From positions 29,978,308 to 30,042,307 of the forward strand of contig NC_084666.1 of the NCBI RefSeq assembly GCF_028389875.1: a stretch of 64,000 bases of DNA. Direction: 5' to 3'. The translations under genes and the position numbers were made by a program. Within the stretch, counting starts at the first letter, position 1. Each line of letters opens with the position of its first letter. Source of the DNA: Rhea pennata (taxonomy: Eukaryota > Chordata > Aves > Rheiformes > Rheidae). Of the stretch, positions 13,410 through 25,600 are shown one piece after another. Below the pieces are notes generated by a model. That model worked only from the letters and a program-made list of their open reading frames with translations. It did not search any database and had not been told where the DNA came from.

Positions 13410-15163
13410 TCTTCAAATGCATCAGTAGCAGGAGCAAGACTGGGGAAAATATGGGGCGGGGCCCTGGTAACGAAAGATACAGAGGAGGCAGAATTACTGA
13501 ATGCCTTATTTGCTTCAGTCTTCACTGGTAAAGGGCAACCCTCAAGAATCCCAGAGCCTGGAGACAAGGGAGGAAGTCTGGAGAAAGGAAGACTTTCCTT
13601 TAGTTCAGTAGGATAAGATTAGAGACCTTCTGGGCAAGCTTGACACTCACAAATCCATGGGCCGGATGGGATGCACCCATGGCAGATGTTGTTGCCAGGC
13701 CGCTCTCCATCATCTTTGAAAGGTCCTGGAGAACTGGAGAGGTGCCTGAGGACTGGAAAAAAGCCAGTGTCACTTCAGTTTTTCAGAAAGGGCAAGAAGG
13801 AGGACCCAGGCAACTATAGGCCTGTCAGCCTCACCTCCATCCCTGGAAAGGGGATGGAACAGCTCATTCTGGATATCATCTCCGGACATGTGGAAGAGAA
13901 GAAGGTGATCAGGAGTAGCCAGCATGGATTCACCAAGGGGAAATCCTGCTTAACCAATCTGATAGCCTTCTCTGATGGAATGACTGGCTGGGTAGATGAG
14001 GGGAGAGCAGTGGACATTGTGTACCTTCACTTCAGCAAGGCTTTTGACACTGTCTGCCATAACATCCTCCTAGAGAAGCTCAGGAAGTGTGGGTTAGATG
14101 AGCAGACAGAGAGGTGGATTGAGAACTGGCTGAAGGGCAGAGCTCAGAGGGTCGTCATCAGTGGTGTGGAGTCTAGTTGGAGGCCTGTGGCTAGTGGCAT
14201 CTGCCAGGGCTCAGTACTGGGTCCCATCCTGTTCAACTTCTTCATCAGTGACCTGGATGAGGGGGCAGAGTGCCTCCTCAGCAGGTTTGCTGATGATACC
14301 AAGCTGGGAGGAGTGGCTGATACACCCGAGGGCTGTGCTGCCATTCAGAGAGACCTGGACAGGTGGGAGAGCTGGGTGGAGAGGAACCTCATCAAGTTCA
14401 ACAAGGGCAAGTGCAGGGTCCTGCATCTAAGGAGAAATAACCCTATGCACCAGTACAGGCTGGGGGCTGACCTTCTGGAGAGCAGCCTTGCAGAGAAGGA
14501 CCTGGGAGTGCTGGTGGATGGCAAGTTGACCATGAGCCAGCAATGTGCCCCTGTGGCCAGGAAGGCCAATGGTCTCCTGGGGTGCATTGTGAAGAGTGTT
14601 GCCAGCAGGTCGAGGGAGGTGATCCTGCCCCTCTACTCAGCCCTGGGGAGGCCTCATCTCAAGTACTGTGTCCAGTTCTGGGCTCCCCAGGACAAGAGAG
14701 ACATGGAGCTACTGGAGAGATCTAGTGTAGGGCTATGAAGATGATCAGAGGGCTGGAGCACCTGCCCTATGAGGAACGGCTGCGAGAGCTGGGCCTCTTC
14801 AGCCCGGGGAAGAGAAGACTGAGGGGGGATCTTACCAATGTGGACAAGTACCTGAAGGGAGGGCGTGAAGGGGACGGAGCCAAACTCTTTTCAGTTGTCC
14901 AATGTGACAGGACAAGAGGCAGTGGGCAGAAATTGAAGCACAGGCAGTTCCGCCTGACCGTGAGGAGGGTTTTCTTCCCTGTGAGAGTAACGGAGCACTG
15001 GACCAGGTTGCCCAGAGAGGTTGTGGCATCTCCTTCTCTGGAGATCTTCAAGGCCCACCTGGATGCAACCCTGTCTACCATGCTCTAGGTGACCCTGCTG
15101 AGCAGGGGAGGTTGGACTAGATGATCTCCGGAGGTGCCTTCCAACCTTACTGATTCTGTGATT
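13410..15163 (+). mobile_element. CR1 LINE, 5'-truncated, with reverse transcriptase
   Basis: About 1.75 kb of CR1 in sense orientation inside EXOC1 intron 1. It begins in the part before the reverse transcriptase (GALVTKDTEEAELLNALFAS region, from about 13471). It continues through the RT core, where [26 protein letters not shown] and the catalytic FADD box (near 14284) are readable. It ends with the C-terminal region, stop near 15086, and the usual 3' tail. The long frame at 13671-14738 is broken at its start (about 13600-13790) and by a one-base deletion near 14720, judged against the copy at 54433-55230. The element is therefore dead. No poly(A) tail is present. Confidence 0.95.
13671..15088 (+). 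pseudogene. CR1 ORF2 remnant (reverse transcriptase)
   Basis: Two overlapping frames cover the RT domain and C-terminal part of CR1 ORF2: 13671-14738 and 14735-15088. The first carries the FADD catalytic motif and the fingers/palm motifs. The second covers the conserved C-terminal end ([19 protein letters not shown]). The endonuclease region is absent. The frame is lost at both ends of the first segment, so no functional enzyme is made. It would normally copy its own RNA at the target site. Confidence 0.9.
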
Positions 15164-15582
15164 TAATAGTGCATAGTAGCTGGCAGGAACAGTGAAGCAG
15201 GTCCTGGCAAAATGTTAAAAAACAAACAAAAGACTTGAAGCCTTTTTTCTAGAGCCTTAGCTCTGTATTTGTACTGCTAGATAATGTCTTTCAGGAATTA
15301 TTCTGTTCTGGAGAAGGAAGTATGTTGTGAAAGAGACCTCAATACGCAGAAGAAAGATATAACTTTTAAGATGTAGGAAAATATATTTAATTCCATAATG
15401 TAGATCCTGTTCAATGTTGGACATTTAAAGAAATGTAGTGTCTGCTCACTGGATCAAGTTATAAACCTGAGACGGCTAATACAGCAGTAATAAGCTTCCA
15501 GTAACACTCTCCAGGAACTGGCAAGAATCAGTTAGATAGCAACCATAAGCGTTCTGTACAGAGCTATCAACATGGGAATATC

Positions 15583-15605
15583 TTTTTTTTTTTTTTTTTT
15601 TTTTT
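15583..15605. repeat. T23 homopolymer
   Basis: An uninterrupted run of 23 T in EXOC1 intron 1. Confidence 0.95.
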
Positions 15606-16507
15606 GGCTACTGAATAAATATAATTTTCTTACTCTGTGTTAGGAAAGGTGTTTGGTCGGATTACTTGAGAATGCTTTCATAACATGAGATTAACTGCTA
15701 ACTTAGAATTTATCTATTTCATGATACCTAGGGAGAAAGGAGTGGGGAAGTGTATGGGATGCAGAGGTACGGATCCTGAAACAGAATGATTTTTTTTCCC
15801 TTTACCAGAAGAGAATTTAGTTATTTTTAAAATATGTATGTGATACATTCAGTCCTTCAAGACTTAAAGTAAAAATTTAAGTTAGACTTGGAATCGCAGT
15901 GTATCGGTGCTGCATTGAATGACTGCTGCAGTATGCTTTTAGCCCCAATTTATAAGCTTGATCTGATGAAAGAGTCCTGAAAATAAAATCAAAGGTTTTA
16001 GGTGTATTTGAGTGATTCTGGATTTTAATTTCTATTTCAGGTCATCACTGTAGTGATCTTTAGATTTGGATTCTCCATCCTGTCTCATTTTGTGGGGCTT
16101 TTTTGGTCACTTGTCTTTATACAGGTTTTTACAGGATTCATAGCATTTGTTCTTACCCGTTCTAAAATTCTGCTACCTAGTGAAGGAGTCTTGTTTGTTT
16201 CTTGTTTTTTTTTTTGTTTCTTAAATTGTGATTACTGTTTGAACTTTTTTCTTAATGTTCTGTATTCTATTTTATTATTAAGAAGCTGTTTGATGTCCCT
16301 TGTATTAATCTGAAAGATCATCCTAGTGCTGAGAAATTACTGTTTTCTAACTTTCTATCTAAATCATGTATTTCTAGATTATGATTCATTAAATTACCTG
16401 TAAAATGTAATTTTAAAAAACTATAGTTATAATTAAGACTAGTTCTTTTTGTGTATTTTGCTAGCCTCTTAGTCTACTTGAATGTATGAATTCTTGAAAT
16501 CTTTCAG

Positions 16508-16641
16508 CTGAGAAAAAATGACTGCAATCAAGCATGCTTTACAAAGGGATATTTTCACTCCCAATGATGAACGCCTGTTGAGCATTGTGAATGTATGCAA
16601 AGCAGGCAAAAAGAAGAGAAACTGCTTTTTGTGTGCCACAG
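16508..16641 (+). CDS. EXOC1: EXOC1 exon 2 (start codon)
   Basis: The acceptor CTTTCAG ends at 16507. Ten untranslated bases precede ATG at 16518 in an A-rich context. It encodes residues 1-41 ([20 protein letters not shown]...), the N-terminus known for vertebrate EXOC1, and ends in phase 1 before GTATGT. Confidence 0.96.
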
Positions 16642-19600
16642 GTATGTAGTAATACCACATAGTATTTCTGTCTTCACCTTTTTTATTATTTTTTTATTCA
16701 GTAGCTTTTTTCCTTAGCTTTATTTACAATATTTATTCTTGCCCTTTATAAAACAGATGCTTCATTTTTTTTAATGGAAAAATTGCTTGTAGCTTATACT
16801 TATGTTACTGCTTCTGTTAAAATAGAAACAAAACACTCTACTTTTCTTCCTTGCAAGTTACAATAAGATCTGAGAGTAAATCAAAATTATTTGTGTAGGA
16901 CTAGATGGGCTTGTGAGGGAGGCTTTGTGTAGTGCTTAAAAGGAAATTTAGTAGACCTCCAGGTTGATCAACCTAAATATGATGCAGCAGGGAGTGCTGG
17001 TCAGAGTCCAAGACAGACAACTCTGGAAGACAGGAACTGAATGGAGTTCTAATGTTCCTTTGAGAGCGTGTGATTATAGTACACCTCTTCCAAGAAGATG
17101 TTCCTGTCCAATTTATCGGTAAATTAGCCAGCTAGAATTTTTTTTAACTGATGAATCTTAGAAAGCATTTTTATTTGGAATAGAATCTCTAGTGACTTCT
17201 TTGTATTTCCTCATTAGTGCAGCAATACAGCCATAGTTCTGCTATATCAAAACAATAGCCATAAATTGACTTTAGTACTTCAGAAGCTGTACAGAACTAC
17301 GTATTTGGATGACTGAAATTTAAAATGAGCTGTGGGTACTGAGGATAAAACCTGTTTCAAGGAGTCGCTTCTTGTCAAATGAAAAAAACTGAATTGTTTG
17401 TAGGGGAGATTTAATAAGTTTAAGTATAGCAGAAACAGATCTTAAAGTAGTTTGAATATTTCAAAAATACTGTTATACTTCGTTTAACAGTGACAACGGA
17501 ACGTCCAGTGCAAGTGAATGTGGTAAAGGTGAAAAAATCTGACAAGGGAGATTTCTACAAAAGACAGACTGCATGGGCACTTCGAGATCTTGCTGTTGTT
17601 GATGCCAAAGATGCTGTTAAAGTATGTGTAATTTTTCTTTAGTGCAAAATCTCCTCTGGACACTTCTAGTTCCAAATCAGAGCTAACTAATTTGGCCACT
17701 CATTGTCATACAGTTTTGATAATGTGTTTATTTGGGTTTAAGATGATACATGTCTATTACATTTTCTTCTAGTCGGAATATAACCATAGTAAACTGATTC
17801 TGAATAGTGCAGGTATACTTGAATAGAAATAGTCAAAATATCTGCCCAGTTTATTGTGAGTGGTCTTTTAGGGACTGTACAGTACTTGTGCTAAGAACCA
17901 GTACCTTTTTTCTGCTTCAAGTCTTATGTAAATTTTGATTCCAGAGTTCAGTTTCCTTTGAAATAAATCATGGCCATTCTATTGGACTGCATATACTCTT
18001 TTTGACAGGACACTCAAAACTTTATTAATGAGTAATATATAAGAGCTTAGATAAACTGTCCTCTAAATCATGACATTGGCTATTTGTTGGAAGGCATACA
18101 ACCCTGAGCTGCTATTCTTTTCCCTAGAACAAGAAGTATAATCTATTTCTGGCTAATTGAATTCGTCTAAGATGAACAGGCAAAGGTGAAAATTGTTCAT
18201 TTGGTGATGTGCAAATAATACTGACTTCAAAACTGAAAAACTCCTGAGTTTTTGTCAATGTAGGGTAAATACGCTTTGTTACTTTGGCTATTAATATACT
18301 TGTTAAATAGCTTTAGATTTTCCTTGCTGTTCCTTACTATCATGTTGGAGAAACACTAACTTTAGTTAAGATTCTGCTTAAAATTATTCTGTTCTGAAGA
18401 ACCCTGAAGGGTGTTTGTTGTAGAACAGAATTAGGCTAAATGTGGTTTTGGGAAAATGCTCTAATGCACGTGCCATTTAATGAATGATTTTGTAAACTTT
18501 CTTTCAAAAAAACTTTGAATTCCAAACTTGCAGATATTAAAAAATGTCAGAATTAAGTGCATCACATCTTTGTCTATAACTGTTTGATCCTATGCAAAAG
18601 TCCTTCCCTCACCAGTTGTCAGATGACTCAAATTTTGTGTAATAATGTACTGGGGAGGGGGGATGGAGAAGAGGAGAAAGATGTATAGCAATTACTTTTC
18701 TCAATACAAGCTCCTCCTCATAGCTCATATTGTGCTGTACAGAAATTTTCACTTCTCATCATGGTTGGTTTTGTGCACCACCTGCTTCTCCTACAAATAT
18801 TAGTAACAATATAAGTAGTATGTAACAGCAATAGTAGTATTCATGTTTACAGACTATTTGGAAGTAAGAAGTTAATGCACATCTGAAGCAAAAACCCTTT
18901 CATCAAAAGAAAGCTGAACCTTGTAAAATGCTTTTACTATGATCTTTAAAACAGCCTGTGATCAGTTGCAGTCAATAGTGGGTGCATAAGTGACTATAGA
19001 AAGGAAATTAAGTATTTTAATCAAATGTTATCAAAACAGTTTTGTCGTCCGGGTATATGCTTGTTTTAAAATGTTTTTGTAGTAGCTTTTTTACCTAGAA
19101 CCCTTAAAGAACCAAGTGGTCTTTTTTTAGTCTTTTCCTCTGGTATGAGATGCCATCACAGCTATAAAATATATAAGGTGCTCATAATTGTTTTCCCTTG
19201 CCAATTCCCTTGGGTTTGCTTGAGCTCTGCTGTGTATGTTGTCAATAACTCCAGCCATGGGTTTTGGTGACAGAAGGCTAAAACACAACATAAGGCATTC
19301 TGAGGACAAAATTTCATGACAGACACATTGTATTTTTTTTAAGCTGTCACAGGTTTTTGTGTTATGTGTTACTGTCACCTTGTCTATCTTGAAAAAACAT
19401 TTTCTTCATGATTTTTACTCATACATGTAATGTTATAGCTTCATTAAGATGCATCTAGATGCCAGTACAAGCATATCAGTTCAAGGTTGGCATCTGTGTA
19501 ATTTCATTTTATCCTGTCATTTCAATAATTGAGTAAATGGTCTCTGCTGGTCAGAGATTTATTTATGACTGTTAAGCCTGAAAATTATCTCATCTTTTGC

Positions 19601-22600
19601 AGGAGAATCCTGAATTTGACTTACATTTTGACAAAGTGTACAAATGGGTTGCAAGCAGCACAGTGGAAAAGAACACTTTCATTTCATGTATCTGGAAACT
19701 CAATCAGAGATATCTTAGAAAGAAAATTGACTTTATTAATGTTAGTTCACAGCTTTTGGAAGGTAAATTTCTACAGCTGTATGTTAAATGTAAACTTTAA
19801 GAATTACGAAGATAAATACATAAATACACTCACAGAAAACAGATATACTGAGTAAATAAATCCTAATGTTGTTTTTTTATATAATTTTACTCCTCTTTTC
19901 GTATTTTTAAGAAGTCTTCATATAAACAAGATGCTTGGAAAACAGATCTTATATTGCAAAACTGGATCAAAATTATGCTAGTGAAATCCTAAATATCACT
20001 AAGTGTATTGTGTTTCTAGGATACTCTGTTTCTTGAACAAAATAAAACCTACCTGAAAGTTTTATTAGGCCTAAATGTGTAACAAATCTTTGTTTTGGTT
20101 CTCACTTGCCCTGAGCGAGAAAAATGCTTTAGAAAGTGACATTTATATAGCATGCTAGAGTTTATAAAAGGTTATATCTTGTTTCTAGTTCAGGAACGTG
20201 AAATATCTGTTAAATTTGGCTGGAAGTGCAGCTTGGATGCTAATAGGGCTTTGTATTTTGTGCACTCCATTATGATTTTTACATTCATGGTATCTTTTAG
20301 TGGTTAAATTTTAGTGAAGACTAGTGAGTAGACACTTCATACAGTGCTTCTTTAAGAAGTGGCCAAACTGCTGATTGATTTTAAGTAGTAGACTGATTTA
20401 TACAGAAGAATTTGAGTAATTAGAAGCTTAAAACAGGGAGGAAAGCAGCTCTGTTTTTCAATGTTGACTGAAATTTTGCTTTTCATTGACCGCTAACTTT
20501 TCAAGTTCTTGAAAAATTAAAACATTCAAATTATTGCCACTTAAAAATATGCATGCTGTACGTGCTCTGCCTAGCTAACATTCTCTGCTTCCTTTCTTCT
20601 GCTTTTCCATACCTTTTAATTCTCCAGAACTGCCTAAAGTTGCAGAAGGTGCGTAACACCTTTTTCATTTATTCTTCTTTGTGGGCAATTTTTCATAATT
20701 AGCTTCTTTTTTAAATCATGCATCCTAAATTGCTAGAGGTAAGTGTCAGATGTCCTAAACACATTTTACAAGGAGTACACTAATGTCCTGTAAACTTTGT
20801 TAGTCTTTGAATGGCTTTTTGTAATTAAACACTGAAATGAGAAATCATAGTTCATTGAAAGCTTAGTTATATAATTTTCATTTCCTTCAATATTGTTCTT
20901 TGTGTGGTGAAAATCACCTTGAGCAGCAAGACAGTTTTTACTTATTTTGATGATGTATTTCTTAACTAACGTTAGTATCTTTTAATGCTATGTGTACCAA
21001 AAGAGAGACTCTAGTTATTCTGTGAAATTTCTGCTAATAATTCTAGAATAGTACTGCAAAATATTCAGACATTCATTACCAAAATAAGAGATGGATGAAC
21101 TGAGGCAGTGTATCCCTTTATATTTGCAGTACAGGAAGGTGGCTATTTGTTTTTTGCCTATGCTACTTAGTTTGGAGGGCATCACTGTTGTGAACCTGTT
21201 CTGGAGATCTTACTGAAATACATGGAAGACTGAGACTTGACTTGAAAACAGTGTTTATCTAGGTAACAGATGCTTGTTGTGAAAGCGATTTAATGGTTTC
21301 ATCTACTTAGAGCTGAACATACTTAGTTACGAACATACTTAAGTACTTTTAAAATGCTTGTGGCCTTCTGCTTTTGATAACGTGTTTTATTTTGCTTCTC
21401 TACATAAGAATCAGTTCCAAGTGGAGAGAATCAAAGTGTTGCAGGAGGTGATGAAGAGGCTGTGGATGAGTACCAGGAATTAAATGCAAGAGAGGAACAG
21501 GATATTGAAATAATGATGGAAGGCTGCGAATATGCCATATCTAATGCTGAAGCCTTTGCAGAAAAGCTGTCTAGAGAGCTACAAGTACTAGATGGGGTAA
21601 AGATTTCTTTTAATGTACAGTATGTTAGCCTGTGAATTGGTTTTCATTGATACTGACTATGTAGTGTCCTTTGAAAAGGTAATTATGTCTGCTACATATT
21701 TAAAAACATACCATTTACATATTCATATCGCTACTTCTAAACAGAATTACATAGTGCCTTGTATCAGATTTTAGAGATTTTAGAATTCAGTATTCACCAC
21801 CCAGATTTTCTAGGGTGAGCCTTAGCTTTTCAAATATGGCATAGAGAAAAAAAGAAGGCAGTCTGTTTATACTTTTTCTTCCTTCCTTTTTTTTTTTTTT
21901 TTTTTTTTTTTTTGAAGTGGGGGGTATGGTGAGACATTATTTTATTTTATTTTATTTTATTTGTTCATAGGAGACTGTTTTAGTCTCATAACATTGCAGA
22001 ATTCAGCCATGTTGTTTGTTGGTTTGCTCTTTAAACAGTGGAACCTTCCAGTGTTTTGTCACTTATAAATCCCCTGCATCTTCTTTCTTCTATCACAATC
22101 TTGATGGAACAGTCAGAATCCTCAAACTGCTGACTTCTGTATTCATCTTACATTTTTGAAAATGACTGTTATCATAGTCATACTGAAAATGACAATTTTA
22201 TCACTTAAACTGTTTTTCTGGAGCAATAAAAATGTTCCAATATACTAGGGATTATTGCGTTCGATTTTTATTTTTCTGCAAATTAATACTTGACTCCTGA
22301 GAACTAGAGAAGTTTTTGGTTTTGTATCTTTTCTTTATGAAATAATGAAGTGCCACAGACTGAGGGACTACTATGTTCAATAGCACTTTAGATGAGGAGA
22401 AATTTTTCAGTCTCTTTCAATCAAGAGTTTGAAAAATGTGTTTGATATATCCCCGTGTCTTCATTACTGTCAGAATGCTTTTGAGATACAAAAAATGGTT
22501 ATTTAGACTCTTATGGCTTAATTTTCTGTGTAGGCAAATATCCAGTCAATCATGGCTTCTGAGAAACAGGTGAATATCTTGATGAAGTTGCTGGATGAAG

Positions 22601-25600
22601 CTCTGAAGGAAGTTGATCAGATTGAGATGAAGTTGAGCAGTTATGAAGAAATGCTTCAGAGTGTAAAAGAACAAATGGATCAGATTTCAGAAAGCAACCA
22701 CTTAATCCATCTTAGCAACACAAACAATGTGAAACTACTGTCTGAGATAGAGTTCTTAGTGGTAAGAATATTTGTTGTGCTTAGCATGACTGTTCATGTT
22801 AGGTGTAAAGTCCTTTATGTTGTCACCTTCCTTATCAGCCACGTATGAAGTCTGTTTAAGATCAATTTGTTTTTCTGTTTTATTCTTGCACTAGCTTATG
22901 TACATTTTTATAATGATGGAATTGTATTTATCATTCTTTGTTTAGCAGAATTGCATAAAGCTAAACTCAACCTGCCTTTGGCTTATAGATAGTACTATTT
23001 ATTATTTTGTAGAATCATATGGACTTGGCTAAAGGTCATATAAAGGCCCTTCAGGAGGGAGATCTGACCTCTTCTCGAGGCATTGAGGCCTGCACTAATG
23101 CAGCAGATGCCCTTCTGCAGTGTATGAATGTGGCTCTTCGTCCAGGTAATGATTTTGTTAGACTACAGTCTTAACACGTGGAATTTATTGTGGTAGCGCC
23201 TTTATTGTAAATTCCTTCGCTACTAGTCTTAGGTATTGTTTCTGTACACAGAGGGCACAGTCACCTGTCACCTGTGGTCCCTTCTGTTCACACGTATGTT
23301 ATAGCTATGTAGTTTGTACCCTGAGACGTTCTTTTTGTTTGCTTTTAGGACACGATATGCTTCATGCAGTCAAAGAGCAACAACAGCGATTTAGTGACTT
23401 GCGTGAACAATTTGCACGGAGGCTTGCCAGTCATTTGAACAGTGTATTTGTTCAACAGGTATTAACTTGCTACTTTATCTGAAATTTTCTGTCACAGACT
23501 TTTTCTGAAAAGAACACTCCAACTGAAATTGGATGTGTTCTTTGATACAATCAGTAAGTGAATGGACTGCTAGAGGCAGTTCAGGTGGAGAGATTACTAA
23601 ACATACCAAACTACAGTGACCATAGAAATAATCTTATATATACAAAAAAAAAAAAAAAAATCAAACCCACTGCACAGTTTGGTCTATCTGCATTAAGCAC
23701 ACCTGAGATTTATTTTTAGCTGTAGGGCTTGATTAGTTGAGGAAAAAAATGTTAATTTTTAAGGGTTAAGAGACTGAGAACATCAGAGTCCTTGCTATCG
23801 GCACTTCTGTAGACATTAAAAAAAAAAAAATTAAACATTCAAAGTAAAACTGTTAAACTTTGGTTTGAGCCTTAATTTGAAATACTCAGAAATCACTGTC
23901 CTGAGATTTGTTGCATGCGGATGGGTGTTTTTATGCATTTTTTTGTTTTGTTTTCTTTTTTTTTTATCTCCAATTAGTTTACTCAGACCCTACTTCAGCT
24001 CTATAACAAGTCCTACTATCTTTCAGTTCCAGTGAGTACATCAGGTTTGATACAAGCTTTTGTAACTAACTTTTTTTTAAGCTTGCCTCATCTAACTAGC
24101 AGCTGCATCTTTGACTTTACAAATAAGAAATTTATCCATATTGTTTGTGGAACACCAGATCCATGCCCCTTATCCCTTCTAGTATTTGCATCAGCTCCGA
24201 AGATTTGTTTATCTGTGTGTTAGATAACGTTCATCTGAACTCTGGAGTTTGCTAAAAGACAGTGGAGCACTGAGATGTGTGGAGAAAACATATTCAGAAA
24301 ACTATAATATTTGCACAACTGTACAGATATTACAATTACAAACAATTGTAATACTATTTGTAAATAGAAAAGTAATTCAGTTTCTATATGTATCGGTGCA
24401 GTCAAAGTCTTAAAACTTTTGTAATTTTTAATGTATTCTAGAAAATGGACCAGAATTATGCCAGATAATTGTATAGAAAATTGTATTTGAGAGTGCAAGC
24501 ATGGCTCTTTACAGCAGGGATAGTTATTTTCTACATTTTCTTCATTTTGCAGAAGAATTCCAGTTAAACAGCATGCTAAAATTTTAGTCTTTGGCTTCTT
24601 TCCTTAAGAAAGGATGTTTCTCTTACTGCTTCTCATTTTTGAAAAACTGGGCATATCCAATCTGGCTGGGCCTCAGTGAGCAAGGAGAAGCCTGAATGAG
24701 CAGAAATGATTATTCCTGTGTAATATTAAATATATTAGCTGAAATATTTTTAAGAAGGCTTTTCAATACTATTGAGAATGAGTAACCATCATTTTGCCAT
24801 TTTATTAAAAAATATTTTTTTGAATCCTGGTACTAATAGTGGTCTCAATCTTTCACATAAATACCCTCTGAAAAATTTTAGCCAGCTCTTTGCCACCAGA
24901 TATTAATCATCAGGTAAAAATGTTACACCAGTGCAAGTTAAAGCAAGAGCATGTAGTCTGCAAGAAATGAGCTCTGTATTAATTTTTTTTGCAAAAAAAA
25001 GAAAAAGTTTACCTCATTTTGAGCTGTAGATATGTGTTACCACAGACTTGTGCATTATCTTACAAAAGTGACATTGTTTTGTTAGTCAGATGAATGGAAT
25101 GTAACCATTTCTCAGTCCCACATTATTGAAAAGTCTAATAGGAGTGTTTTCTGTTATCCTTAAAATCTAAAAATTTGCATATTTGTTTAGAATGTTTCTT
25201 TAAAAAAGAAATGAAAGCACTTCAGGAGAAATCTAAATCAGGCAAAGGTCGTCATGTTCTGGTTGAGAACTCATTAGATAGAACGACAAAGTTCTGTTGT
25301 GCTTTTTTTTTCTTCAGCTTAAATATATTAGCTTGAAAATGTGAGCTTATCCATTTATTTATTTTTAAAGCAAACAAACTCAATGCTCTGATTCAAACTA
25401 CTGTCATAAAACATTAGGGTATTTCATCTCCTCTACATAAAAATGAAAACAAATTTCTAAAATTTTAAACAGAAACACAACTTTGGATTGCAGCTCACTG
25501 AAGTGTCAAATCATCTGCAGTAAACTGCTACTAACAGTTAACATAGCTGTCTTTACTATGACCTAATAGTATTTGATTAACTTGCAAAAATGTATCTGTA

